Shown here: positions 8,491 through 15,754 of the stretch, piece after piece
Numbering within the stretch: the first letter of the stretch is position 1
How the letters are laid out: each line of letters begins with the position of its first letter
DNA from: Massilia sp. TS11
Lineage (GTDB): Bacteria; Pseudomonadota; Gammaproteobacteria; Burkholderiales; Burkholderiaceae_D
Length of the DNA stretch: 64,000 nt
Direction: 5' to 3'
Assembly (NCBI RefSeq): GCF_022012445.1
Contig: NZ_JAKLTS010000005.1
Location: 62,001 to 126,000 of the forward strand
Program-made: the position numbers and the translations under genes
The notes under the pieces: generated by a model
The model's database searches: none
Told to the model about the DNA's origin: nothing
Seen by the model: the letters and a program-made list of their open reading frames with translations, nothing else

Positions 8491-9249
8491 CTAGTACAGC
8501 TGGTTGGGCCAGGTACTGCGCCGGAACTGGCGCCGGCCGCTCTGCGCCAGCGGCGTGGACGGCGGCTGGCGCCGCTCCGGCATGCCGGGCCGGCCCGGAA
8601 TATAGGGCAGGCCGGGCCGCGGTTTACTGCGGCGTAGGTCTGGCTGGCTGTCGTGCAGCAGGTCGTCGCGGCGCAGGAAGTGGTGGCGCCGCACGGCCGC
8701 CTGCGCGTCTTCGTAGGCGTGGTAGCGCGCGTGTTCGGCCCGTTGCTCGGCACTGGCCGGCGGTGTGGCGGCGGCCGCTTGCACGCCAGCCGCTTCGGCG
8801 GCGCTGGGCGCGCGCTCGGGCGCGGGCGCATGCGGCAGCGCGCGGCGCGGATCGTGGCGCAGCAGGCGGCGCCGCACATCGGCCAGGTGCCAGCGCCCAT
8901 CTCCCGGGCAGCGCAGCCAGACTTCCTTCCAGGCGTTGCGCACACAGCCCATGGCGGCCAGCACGAACTGGCGCGGCGAGACCGAGCGCCCGGCATACAT
9001 GATTTTGTCGCCCTGGACGCAGGCCACGTGGTATTTGTCGAACACGCGCAGGCGTAACTGCGTGCCCTCCGGCAGGAACAGACTTTTCCATTGATAGCCG
9101 TGCAGGGTGTCGCCCTGCAGGTCGAGCCAGGCGCGGATGGCCAGCTCCACCACGTCTTCGAGCGGGCGCGGGTCGCCCGTGCGTTCAAGATAACGGGCCA
9201 GCACCGCGAGGGTGTGGTCACTTAATGCCAGGGTCTTTAGATCAAACAT
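8491..9249 (-). CDS. Conserved-looking protein of unknown function
   Basis: A 252-residue protein I do not recognise. Residues 1-45 are helical and resemble a small ribbon-helix-helix or capping segment ('ALSDHTLAVLARYL', 'LEDVVELAIRAWLDL'). Residues 50-120 are a compact beta-rich domain ('WKSLFLPEGTQLRLRVF', 'HVACVQGDKIMYAGRSVS') ending in 'AWKEVWLRCPGDGRWHLADV'. The C-terminal ~120 residues are Ala/Pro/Arg-rich and look disordered. No signal peptide or membrane helix is visible, so it is probably cytoplasmic and possibly nucleic-acid binding (inference from basic charge only). The ATG at 9249 has an AGGAG site 9 nt upstream. Confidence 0.6.
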   Translation of the reverse strand: MFDLKTLALSDHTLAVLARYLERTGDPRPLEDVVELAIRAWLDLQGDTLHGYQWKSLFLPEGTQLRLRVFDKYHVACVQGDKIMYAGRSVSPRQFVLAAMGCVRNAWKEVWLRCPGDGRWHLADVRRRLLRHDPRRALPHAPAPERAPSAAEAAGVQAAAATPPASAEQRAEHARYHAYEDAQAAVRRHHFLRRDDLLHDSQPDLRRSKPRPGLPYIPGRPGMPERRQPPSTPLAQSGRRQFRRSTWPNQLY

Positions 9250-9633
9250 GCTCGCTGCTCCTGCGGGTGGTCCGATACAGATTAGACTGCGCGGGCAGGC
9301 GGAAGTTCGGGCTCGGCGGCGGGCAAAACGAGCAGGTTTGGTTCAAAGGCGGCCAAAGTAGGGAATGGGGTCGGCGCAGCTGGCGGGCTCGGCCGCGAGG
9401 TCCGGGGCCGAAAAGTGTGCGCGCAGGACACGCGGGCCGGCAGGCCGGCGCGCGCAGGGCGAGATCGCAAAACGAGCAGCTTTGGTGCCAAGGACCGGGT
9501 GCGGAAGGGCGGCCCGGCTGCGCCGGCCTCAGGCAGGCGCGGCACAATGCCGGTCGGACCGGCGCCCGCACAGGCGGCCGAGCAAGCGGCGTGCGGCTGC
9601 CGCTGGCGCGATGCCGCGCGGCGCCGCTTCAGA
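9250..9633. other. Intergenic region with a degenerate 27-bp direct repeat
   Basis: 384 nt between two minus-strand genes, with no convincing reading frame. It holds a direct repeat beginning gcaaaacgagcag at 9323-9349 and 9467-9493; the two copies match at 24 of 27 positions and lie 144 nt apart. The region should contain the promoter of the unknown gene at 8491-9249 and the 3' end of the flagellin transcript. I see no hairpin with a T-run that would be a clear flagellin terminator. Confidence 0.55.
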
Positions 9634-11127
9634 TCAGTAAGGTTGCAGCAGGGTCAGGACGTTGTCGGCCACTTGATTCGCTTGGACCAGGATGGCATTG
9701 GCCGCCTGTTGCAGGATCTGCTTGCGTGTCAGTTCAGTCGACTCGTGGGCGTAGTCGGTGTCCTGGATCCGGCCGCGCGCGTCCTGCACCTGGGTCGAGG
9801 TGGTTTGCAGATTGTAGATCGTCGAGTTGAAGCGGTTCTGCAGGGCGCCCATCGAGGCCATGCCATTGTTCACCGAGGTGATGGCCGCATCGAGTGTGGC
9901 AATCGCCTTGTTGGCGCCGGCCACCGTGCTGATATCCATCTGCGACAGGGCATTGAGCGTGCTGCCCACCTGGCTCGCCGTCAGCAGGCTGGTGCCATTG
10001 CTGGTGCTCATCGCAAAGCCGGCGTGGGAATTGAAATTGACTTTGCCGCCGACCACCACCGCATCGCCGCCGCCGCCGGTGGCGGCCAGGTTGACGCTGG
10101 TGCCGGCATCGTAGCCGCGGATGGTGGCGCCGGTCAGGCCTTCGCCAACGTCGTTCAGATTGCCGATCTTGATGTCTTCGCCGAACTGGTTGCTCAGCTT
10201 GAGATTGCCCTGCAGGTCGGCCACGGCCGTCACATTGGTGGTGCCGCTGCGCGCGTTGATGGCATTGGCCAGGGCCGACAGGTCGTTCGTGTAATTGATG
10301 GTGGCGGCGATGGTCACGGCCACGGAATTGCTGCCGAATAGCTGCAGGCGCACCTGGCCCTGGGATACGTTGCTGATCGTGACTTCGGTGCGCGCCTCGG
10401 CCTCGACGCCGACCTGGGAACTGAGGGCATTCACGGCCGCCGCCACCTGCTTGGCCGACGTGCCGGCGGCGAGGGTGCCGGTGGTGGCGTTCACGCCGTA
10501 GCCGCTGATGATGATGGCCTGCTGCTGGAAGCCGTTGCCGGTGCTGTAGTTGAGCGAGGAGGCCTGGGCCACGGCGCTCGAGATGCCGCTGCCGCTCTGG
10601 CTGTCGACCGTGTAGTTGCCCAGGTCGGCCGCGCGCGCGCTGGCGATGTTGATGCTGATCGTCTGGCCGATGTCGGCGCCGATCTGGTAGGTCATATTGG
10701 TCAGCGAGCCATCGATCAGCTTGTGGCCGTTGAATTCGGAGTTGCGCACTTCCTGGTCGATCGAGCCGGTCAGCTCGACGACCTCGCCCTGCAGCTGTTT
10801 GCGGTCAAAGGTCGAATTCGAGCTGTTGGCGCTCTGCACGGCCAGCTGGCGCATGCGCTGCAGCAGGCCTTCGATCGTGCCCAGATGGGACTCGGCGGTC
10901 TGGGTCATCGAGATGGCGTCGTTGGCGGCCACCACGGCCTGGCTCAGTCCATTGACCTGGGACGACATGCGGCTGGCGATGGCCATCCCGGCTGAATCGT
11001 CTTTGGCCGAGTTAATGCGCAGCCCCGTCGATACGCGCTGTAGCGACTGGTTGCTGTTTTGCTCGGCAATGTAGGCCTGGCGCTGGACGTACAGCGAGGC
11101 CAGGTTGGTATTGATCCCGATAGTCAC
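9634..11127 (-). CDS. fliC: Flagellin
   Basis: A 497-residue flagellin that would polymerise into the flagellar filament after export. The N-terminal D0/D1 region is diagnostic ('INTNLASLYVQRQ', 'STGLRINSAKDDSAGMAI', 'TAESHLGTIEGLLQRMRQL', 'DRKQLQGEV') and so is the C-terminus ('VQDARGRIQDTDYAHESTEL', 'ILQQAANAILVQANQ'). Residues ~180-390 are the variable surface domain, rich in Ala/Thr/Ser/Asn. The best start is GTG at 11127, preceded by a GGGGA motif; upstream in-frame codons do not look like flagellin. It ends in 'LLQPY', a slightly unusual tail. No other flagellar gene (fliD, fliS, hooks, motor) is in the window, and it begins 52 nt after the stop of the FHA gene. Confidence 0.95.
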   Translation of the reverse strand: MTIGINTNLASLYVQRQAYIAEQNSNQSLQRVSTGLRINSAKDDSAGMAIASRMSSQVNGLSQAVVAANDAISMTQTAESHLGTIEGLLQRMRQLAVQSANSSNSTFDRKQLQGEVVELTGSIDQEVRNSEFNGHKLIDGSLTNMTYQIGADIGQTISINIASARAADLGNYTVDSQSGSGISSAVAQASSLNYSTGNGFQQQAIIISGYGVNATTGTLAAGTSAKQVAAAVNALSSQVGVEAEARTEVTISNVSQGQVRLQLFGSNSVAVTIAATINYTNDLSALANAINARSGTTNVTAVADLQGNLKLSNQFGEDIKIGNLNDVGEGLTGATIRGYDAGTSVNLAATGGGGDAVVVGGKVNFNSHAGFAMSTSNGTSLLTASQVGSTLNALSQMDISTVAGANKAIATLDAAITSVNNGMASMGALQNRFNSTIYNLQTTSTQVQDARGRIQDTDYAHESTELTRKQILQQAANAILVQANQVADNVLTLLQPY

Positions 11128-11179
11128 GGCTATCCCCGTTGGTGTGAACTCCCTCACCTGGGGTAACGGCAGGCCGCCG

Positions 11180-12670
11180 TCAAATCTTAGCGGTTTGGAA
11201 TGACGCGGTGGAAACTTTGAACGGCGAGAGGCCGATGTCCTGCGGGGCGCCGCCCTGATGGCGCAGTTCCGGATAGGGGTCAAGGCTGAGGCGGGTCAGG
11301 CGCGGCACCTGGGCCAGACGCTCGGACACGGGGCCGGCCGTCAGCGCGGTTTCCTGGCCGCTGGCCGGGTCGACGTGCCAGAAGCCGCCGTCGTGGTGGC
11401 ACAGCAGCGGCATCACGCTGGCCTCGGGCAGGGTGGCCCAGCTGCGCAGGCCGGGGCCGGGCGCGGTCTCGGGCGCCAGCACGTAGAAGCATTCGGCATG
11501 GGCGCCCTGGTCGACCCGGTGCAGCAGCACGGCATGCGGCAGCAGGGCGCTGACACTGAGTTCGAGCACGCCGCGGATACTGGCCGTCAGGCCGATGCGC
11601 ATGCCCAGGCGCAGCGCCACCGGCTGGTGCTTGCGTGCGGCGACGCCGTCGATCAGCAGGCCGAAACGCGAAATGTCTTCGATCTCGAAACCGTGGCGTC
11701 CGCGCCGCAGAATCGCATGGCGCGCCGAAATGCGCCGCGTCAGACCGTCGGCGCGGGCGCCGTCGGCGTCGTGGTGGCAGAGCAGCAGGTCGGCTTCGGG
11801 CGCGTGCGCCTCGAAGCGGCCCAGCACGCACTCGTCGAGGGCGAACAGGCGCACATGGCGTTGCACCAGGGATTCGGGCGCGGCATTGACCAGGCAGGCG
11901 CGCGCGGCCGGGGCCGGGTGCTGGCGCAGCGCGGCCGTCAGCGCCACTTCGATCAGGTCTTCATCCCAGGCCAGGGTGGCCACGGCGTGGTCGATCTTGC
12001 CGCCGCTGGCAGCGTCGAGGTCGAGGTGGGCGATGCCGGCATTGGTGGCGCGCACGTCGATGTCGAGCGGGCCGGCGCCGCTGCGCGCCTGCACCCGCGC
12101 CACCGAGGCGTCGTCGGCCGTCACGCGCACATTCTTGTGGGTCGACAGGAAGGCGCGCTGGATGTCGAGCAGCGAGGCGTCGGCGCGCGGCACCAGCAGC
12201 AGCAGGGTGCCGACCCAGCGCCGCAGCAGCTGGGCGCCGGCGTACAGGGTCAGCTCGGCTTCGATCCGGTATTGGCCGTGCTCGCGCTGGCGCGAGGAGA
12301 ATTCCAGGTAGTGCGGGCGCCAGCTGCCGTCCAGGGCCGGCGCCAGGCAGTGCTGCTGGGCGCCGTGCGGCAGCAGGGCCGATTGCAACTGCAGGCGCAG
12401 CTGCTGGCCGGGCGCCGCCGCCACTCCGCGCACATCGAGGCGCAGCACCTGGCGGCCGCCGGCCGCGCGCGGGTCGTAGCCGCTCACATGCAGCTGGGCC
12501 GGGACGAGCGCCGCCGCGTCCGCAGGCGGACGGCTGGCGCGCAGGCCGCGCAGCAGCTCGAAACTGGTCGGTGTCGAGCCGGGCTGGGCGTGGCCGCTGG
12601 CGCAGTGCGTGTCCCCGGGCGCCACCCACTGCGTGCAGTGGGGGTGGTCCGGGTGGCGGCAATGGTTCAT
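11180..12670 (-). CDS. FHA-domain protein
   Basis: A 496-residue cytoplasmic protein and the last gene of the kinase/SEDS cluster. Residues ~280-365 form a forkhead-associated domain, a phosphothreonine-binding module: 'CVLGRF' (the GR of strand 3), 'ISARHAILRRGRHGFEIED' (the SxxH signature), then 'GLLIDG' and 'LRLGMRIGL'. The first 25 residues are Cys/His-rich ('CRHPDHPHC...CASGH'), spaced like a small zinc-binding knuckle. The middle (~55-260) is beta-rich and unassigned. FHA proteins read phosphothreonine marks made by Hanks-type kinases, so the kinase at 17902-18957 and the PP2C at 12729-13640 are likely partners. It is separated from the PP2C gene by 58 nt and has no membrane helix. Confidence 0.85.
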   Translation of the reverse strand: MNHCRHPDHPHCTQWVAPGDTHCASGHAQPGSTPTSFELLRGLRASRPPADAAALVPAQLHVSGYDPRAAGGRQVLRLDVRGVAAAPGQQLRLQLQSALLPHGAQQHCLAPALDGSWRPHYLEFSSRQREHGQYRIEAELTLYAGAQLLRRWVGTLLLLVPRADASLLDIQRAFLSTHKNVRVTADDASVARVQARSGAGPLDIDVRATNAGIAHLDLDAASGGKIDHAVATLAWDEDLIEVALTAALRQHPAPAARACLVNAAPESLVQRHVRLFALDECVLGRFEAHAPEADLLLCHHDADGARADGLTRRISARHAILRRGRHGFEIEDISRFGLLIDGVAARKHQPVALRLGMRIGLTASIRGVLELSVSALLPHAVLLHRVDQGAHAECFYVLAPETAPGPGLRSWATLPEASVMPLLCHHDGGFWHVDPASGQETALTAGPVSERLAQVPRLTRLSLDPYPELRHQGGAPQDIGLSPFKVSTASFQTAKI

Positions 12671-12728
12671 GGGGCGAGGGCCGTTAAGGTCTGTCTAGCT
12701 TAGCGATTTTCGTGTCCAAGAGCAATGA

Positions 12729-13640
12729 TTATGGCCGCAGGCGCAAGATGATCGCGGTCAGATTATCCGATTGCAGGCCCGGCGGCGGCTGGCTGTGCAG
12801 GGCGCTGAACAGACGCTCGACCGCCGGCCCCGGGGCGCCCGCCAGCAGGGCCGGCCACTGAGCCACCCAGGCGGCCGGATCGGCGCAGGCCCAGCAGCCG
12901 TCGCTGGCCAGCACATAGCTGGTGGCCGGCGCCAGCGCCAGCGCGCGCCGGTCGGCCAGGGCGGCCAGGTAGTCGGGCAGGTTCAGCGGGGTGAGCGGAT
13001 ACAGGCCGTCGGCCAGGTGCTGCGGCTGGCGCAGCGCATTGCCGAGGATGAAGGCCTGGGAAATCTGGGCGCGGTGCTCGCCATGCACCTGCTGCCACCA
13101 GCCGGCCGCGTCGAGCAGTCCGGCCAGCGCATAGCTGGTGGCCGGCACATGGTCGACCGTCAGCGGCTGCGCGCCGGCGCCGGTGAGCGCGTACAGACGC
13201 GAGTCGCCCACGTGGTAGAGCAGGGCGGGGCCGCCGGGCGGCAGTTCGAGCAGGGTCAGGGTGGTGCCCGGACGACGGCCGGGACTGTCGGCGAAATGGG
13301 CCTGCAACTGCTGGTGCAGGGTGTCGAGCGCGTGATTGAGGCTGGCCTGGTTCGACGCGGCGGGCAGGCTGAGCAGGCCGGCGACGACGGCCTCGCTGAC
13401 TTCGCGCCCCTGGCCGTGGCCGCCCATCCCGTCGAGCACGGCCACGCGCACATGGCCGGCCGGCCAGTGCGCCAGCTGGTGGCGCGCGACCTGCTGGCCG
13501 CGCAGGAATTCGGCCTGGCCGCGGGTGTCGATAAGCAGGTAGTTGTCCTGGTTTTCGGCGCGCGCAGGGGCCGGCCCCACGCTGCTGCGTGCGGCTACCT
13601 CGTAGGGACCGAAGTCCAGCGGCGGCGCCAGTATCCTCAT
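12729..13640 (-). CDS. PP2C-family Ser/Thr protein phosphatase
   Basis: A 303-residue metal-dependent phosphatase of the PPM/PP2C family. Landmarks in order are 'GPAPARAENQDNYLLID' (~residues 22-38), 'VAVLDGMGGHGQGRE' (the DGMGGH metal-binding loop, ~70), 'LYHVGDSRLYAL' (the GDSR motif, ~140) and 'QSDNLTAIILRL' at the C-terminus. All metal-ligand motifs are present, so it should be active. No membrane helix is visible, unlike actinobacterial PstP. It would remove phosphates placed by the cluster's kinase. A 217-nt gap on its upstream side separates it from the SH3-like gene, so it may have its own promoter, with the FHA gene behind it. Confidence 0.92.
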   Translation of the reverse strand: MRILAPPLDFGPYEVAARSSVGPAPARAENQDNYLLIDTRGQAEFLRGQQVARHQLAHWPAGHVRVAVLDGMGGHGQGREVSEAVVAGLLSLPAASNQASLNHALDTLHQQLQAHFADSPGRRPGTTLTLLELPPGGPALLYHVGDSRLYALTGAGAQPLTVDHVPATSYALAGLLDAAGWWQQVHGEHRAQISQAFILGNALRQPQHLADGLYPLTPLNLPDYLAALADRRALALAPATSYVLASDGCWACADPAAWVAQWPALLAGAPGPAVERLFSALHSQPPPGLQSDNLTAIILRLRP

Positions 13641-13857
13641 TCCCCGAGCCTAGCACGGGCGCGCCCCGGGCCCGCGCCGGAATTGGCGGGTGTTTGGCGG
13701 CCAGTTCGGGCGATCGTGCGGGGCGCGCGCATGCTAGCGCCCGTGGCGGCGGGCCGCGCGGCGCCACGCGGCGCGGGCGGCGCGGGTGCGACCCGGGCGC
13801 GGCACTGCCGCTGCCTGCGGCCTGGCGTCCGCTGCGCGTACTGGCGAGGCGGGCGGG

Positions 13858-14295
13858 CTAGCGCGCCAGTTCTTCGGCGCGGCGCAGCCACAGGCTGCTG
13901 CTCCAGCCGCGCAGCGTCTGGCCGTCGACTTCGGCTTCGAGCTCGCGCCAGTCGCCCTGGCGCGCGCCGCTCAGACGCACCTCGCTGCCGGGCGGCAGTA
14001 CGGCCAGCCGGACCGCCTCCACCTGGGGCGCAGCGCGCAGGTTCAGCGCCCGTTCCACGCGCAGGGCGCGCAGGCGCGCCGGCGGCGTCGCGGCCGGGGC
14101 GGTAGCCGCAGCGGCCAGCGCGGGCGCGGGCCTGGCCGCCGGGGCGCGCGGCCAGGCCGTCCACAGGCCGGCGATCAGCAGGCTCAGGCCGCCGAGCAGG
14201 GCCAGATTTGCCAGCGTTGGCCGGCGCCACCAGGCGCGCGGCGTGAACAGCCCGGCCAGCAGCAGGGCGAGGGCGGGGGCGGCCAGCCAGAGCAT
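13858..14295 (-). CDS. Small membrane protein with SH3-like domain
   Basis: A 145-residue protein with two hydrophobic helices at the N-terminus (residues ~2-18 and ~33-47) and an Ala/Pro-rich linker. Residues ~80-140 form a bacterial SH3-like domain ('RVERALNLRAAPQVEAVRLA', 'GSEVRLSGARQGDWREL', 'GQTLRGWSSSLWL'). The 'LNLRAAP...GSEV' pattern is typical of SH3b modules that bind peptidoglycan or proteins. It starts 3 nt after the gene at 14299-15753 and belongs to the same operon. If the two helices form a hairpin, the SH3 domain would be cytoplasmic; an odd number of crossings would place it in the periplasm near peptidoglycan. The sequence alone does not settle this. Confidence 0.7.
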   Translation of the reverse strand: MLWLAAPALALLLAGLFTPRAWWRRPTLANLALLGGLSLLIAGLWTAWPRAPAARPAPALAAAATAPAATPPARLRALRVERALNLRAAPQVEAVRLAVLPPGSEVRLSGARQGDWRELEAEVDGQTLRGWSSSLWLRRAEELAR

Positions 14296-14298
14296 GGC

Positions 14299-15753
14299 TC
14301 AGCCCTGCGCCAGCAGCAGATACGGGCCGGCCAGCAGATGGTGGCCCCAGGGCAGGCAATACGGCGCTTCGCCCGGCGGCAGCACGGCCACCAGGCCCAG
14401 GTCAGGCCCCAGGTGGTAGAGGGCCTGCTGCGGCGCCAGACGGCGCACCAGCAGCCCGTCCGGCCCCGCCTCCAGACTGCAGGCCTGGCGCGACAGACCG
14501 AGGCGCTCGGCCTGGGCCGCATCGTCGCCCTCGAGAGTGAGCGCGCCGGCCGCCACGCGCAGGTTGCCGACGGCGCCCGCCTGGCGCCCGAACGGCAGGC
14601 GCGCGCCGCTCAGCAAGGGCAGGCTGGCGCCGCCCGCCAGCGGCAGCAGGGCCGCATAGCGGTCGCCCAGCGCCGGCGGGACGGCCAGCACGCGCAGGCT
14701 GGCGCCGCTGGGCAGCGTGCAGGCGCCGGGCAGGGTCAGCGCCTGCGCGGGCTGGTCCTTGGCCTGCAGACTGAGGGCGCCGTCGGCCGCCACCCGCAGG
14801 CACAGCGCGCCGCGGCCGCGCACCGGGCGCAGCTGGGCGTCGAGCGCCAGCGTCAGCGCGCTTGCCTGCACGGCCGGATAGGCGGCCAGGCGCGGCAGCG
14901 CCAGCGCGGCCAGCTGCAGGCTGTAGCCGGCGGCCGGCGCGAAGGTCGCTTCGGCGCCCGGCAGCGCGGCCGGGGCGGCCGCCAGCACGGTGGCGCCGGC
15001 GCGCGCCTGCCACACGCGCGCGGCCGCAGCCGGCGCGGCCGCCGGCTGCAGGCGCACCAGCAGGCGTGCCGGCAGGCTGCCGCGGCGCGCCGTCACCACA
15101 TGCCAGTCGTGGGCCGGGTCGTGCGTGCAGCTGTAGCCGCTGCGCGGGCGCATCTGCAGTTCGGGCGCGCTGTCCGGCCCTTCGTTGACGATCAGTAGCG
15201 CGTCCTCGGGCGCGAACGGCCAGTCGGCCACCACATGGCTGGCCTGGGCGCGCTCGCTGCCCAGCAGGCAGAGCCGCTGTTCGGCATAGATCGGGCCGAG
15301 CGCCTGCCAGCGGCTGCCGTCGCGCGACACGCTCAGCTGATACAGCACGCTGTCCTGCGCGCCCGCCACATACACGGCGTGGCCGAAGCGCACCGCCACC
15401 TGGTCGGGCGCCAGCGCCTCGGCCTGCACCGTGTAGCGCACGCTCTCGCCGCCCAGCAGGTCGCCGAAATCCTGCTGGTGCAGGGCGCTCAGGGCGGCCG
15501 CCAGTTCGCGTGCGCGCGCGCCGCGCTGCAGATGGCGGTCGTCTTCCACGGCTTCGTGCGGCAGGCCGACGCAGATATGGGTGAAGCAGCGCGTGGCCTG
15601 GCGCCCGCGCGTCTCGCGCGGACAGCGCTCGAGCAGCTCGCGCAGCAGCGGGCGCCGCTGGAACAGGGCCAGACCGGGCGCCTGCCACAGGGCCTCGGCG
15701 CTGAATACGTCGGGCACTTTGCCCAGGACTTCGTGTTGGACATAGGTCGGCAT
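14299..15753 (-). CDS. Unknown protein with FHA-like C-terminal domain
   Basis: A 484-residue protein with no close family I can name. Residues 1-160 form an alpha/beta region ('VQHEVLGKVPDVFSAEALW', 'CFTHICVGLPHEAVEDDRHL'). The middle is Ala/Leu-rich beta sequence. Residues ~385-482 look like a degenerate FHA fold: 'ARLPFGRQ' (GR), 'LSRQACSLEAG' in the position of the SxxH strand with Gln and Ala substituted, 'LYHLGPD' and 'HHLLAGPYLLLA'. The His of the phosphopeptide pocket appears lost, so it may be structural or bind without phosphate. The ATG at 15753 has a good GAGGAG site inside the end of the SEDS gene, with one base between the stop and this start. No signal peptide, so it is probably cytoplasmic. 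Confidence 0.6.
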   Translation of the reverse strand: MPTYVQHEVLGKVPDVFSAEALWQAPGLALFQRRPLLRELLERCPRETRGRQATRCFTHICVGLPHEAVEDDRHLQRGARARELAAALSALHQQDFGDLLGGESVRYTVQAEALAPDQVAVRFGHAVYVAGAQDSVLYQLSVSRDGSRWQALGPIYAEQRLCLLGSERAQASHVVADWPFAPEDALLIVNEGPDSAPELQMRPRSGYSCTHDPAHDWHVVTARRGSLPARLLVRLQPAAAPAAAARVWQARAGATVLAAAPAALPGAEATFAPAAGYSLQLAALALPRLAAYPAVQASALTLALDAQLRPVRGRGALCLRVAADGALSLQAKDQPAQALTLPGACTLPSGASLRVLAVPPALGDRYAALLPLAGGASLPLLSGARLPFGRQAGAVGNLRVAAGALTLEGDDAAQAERLGLSRQACSLEAGPDGLLVRRLAPQQALYHLGPDLGLVAVLPPGEAPYCLPWGHHLLAGPYLLLAQG

Positions 15754-15754
15754 C

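Noticed and set aside
11128..11260. Sigma-28-like promoter for flagellin (caaagttt in the FHA gene end)
   Set aside because: The only candidate -10 (ccgctaag) is ~18 nt away instead of ~11, so it does not fit the consensus.
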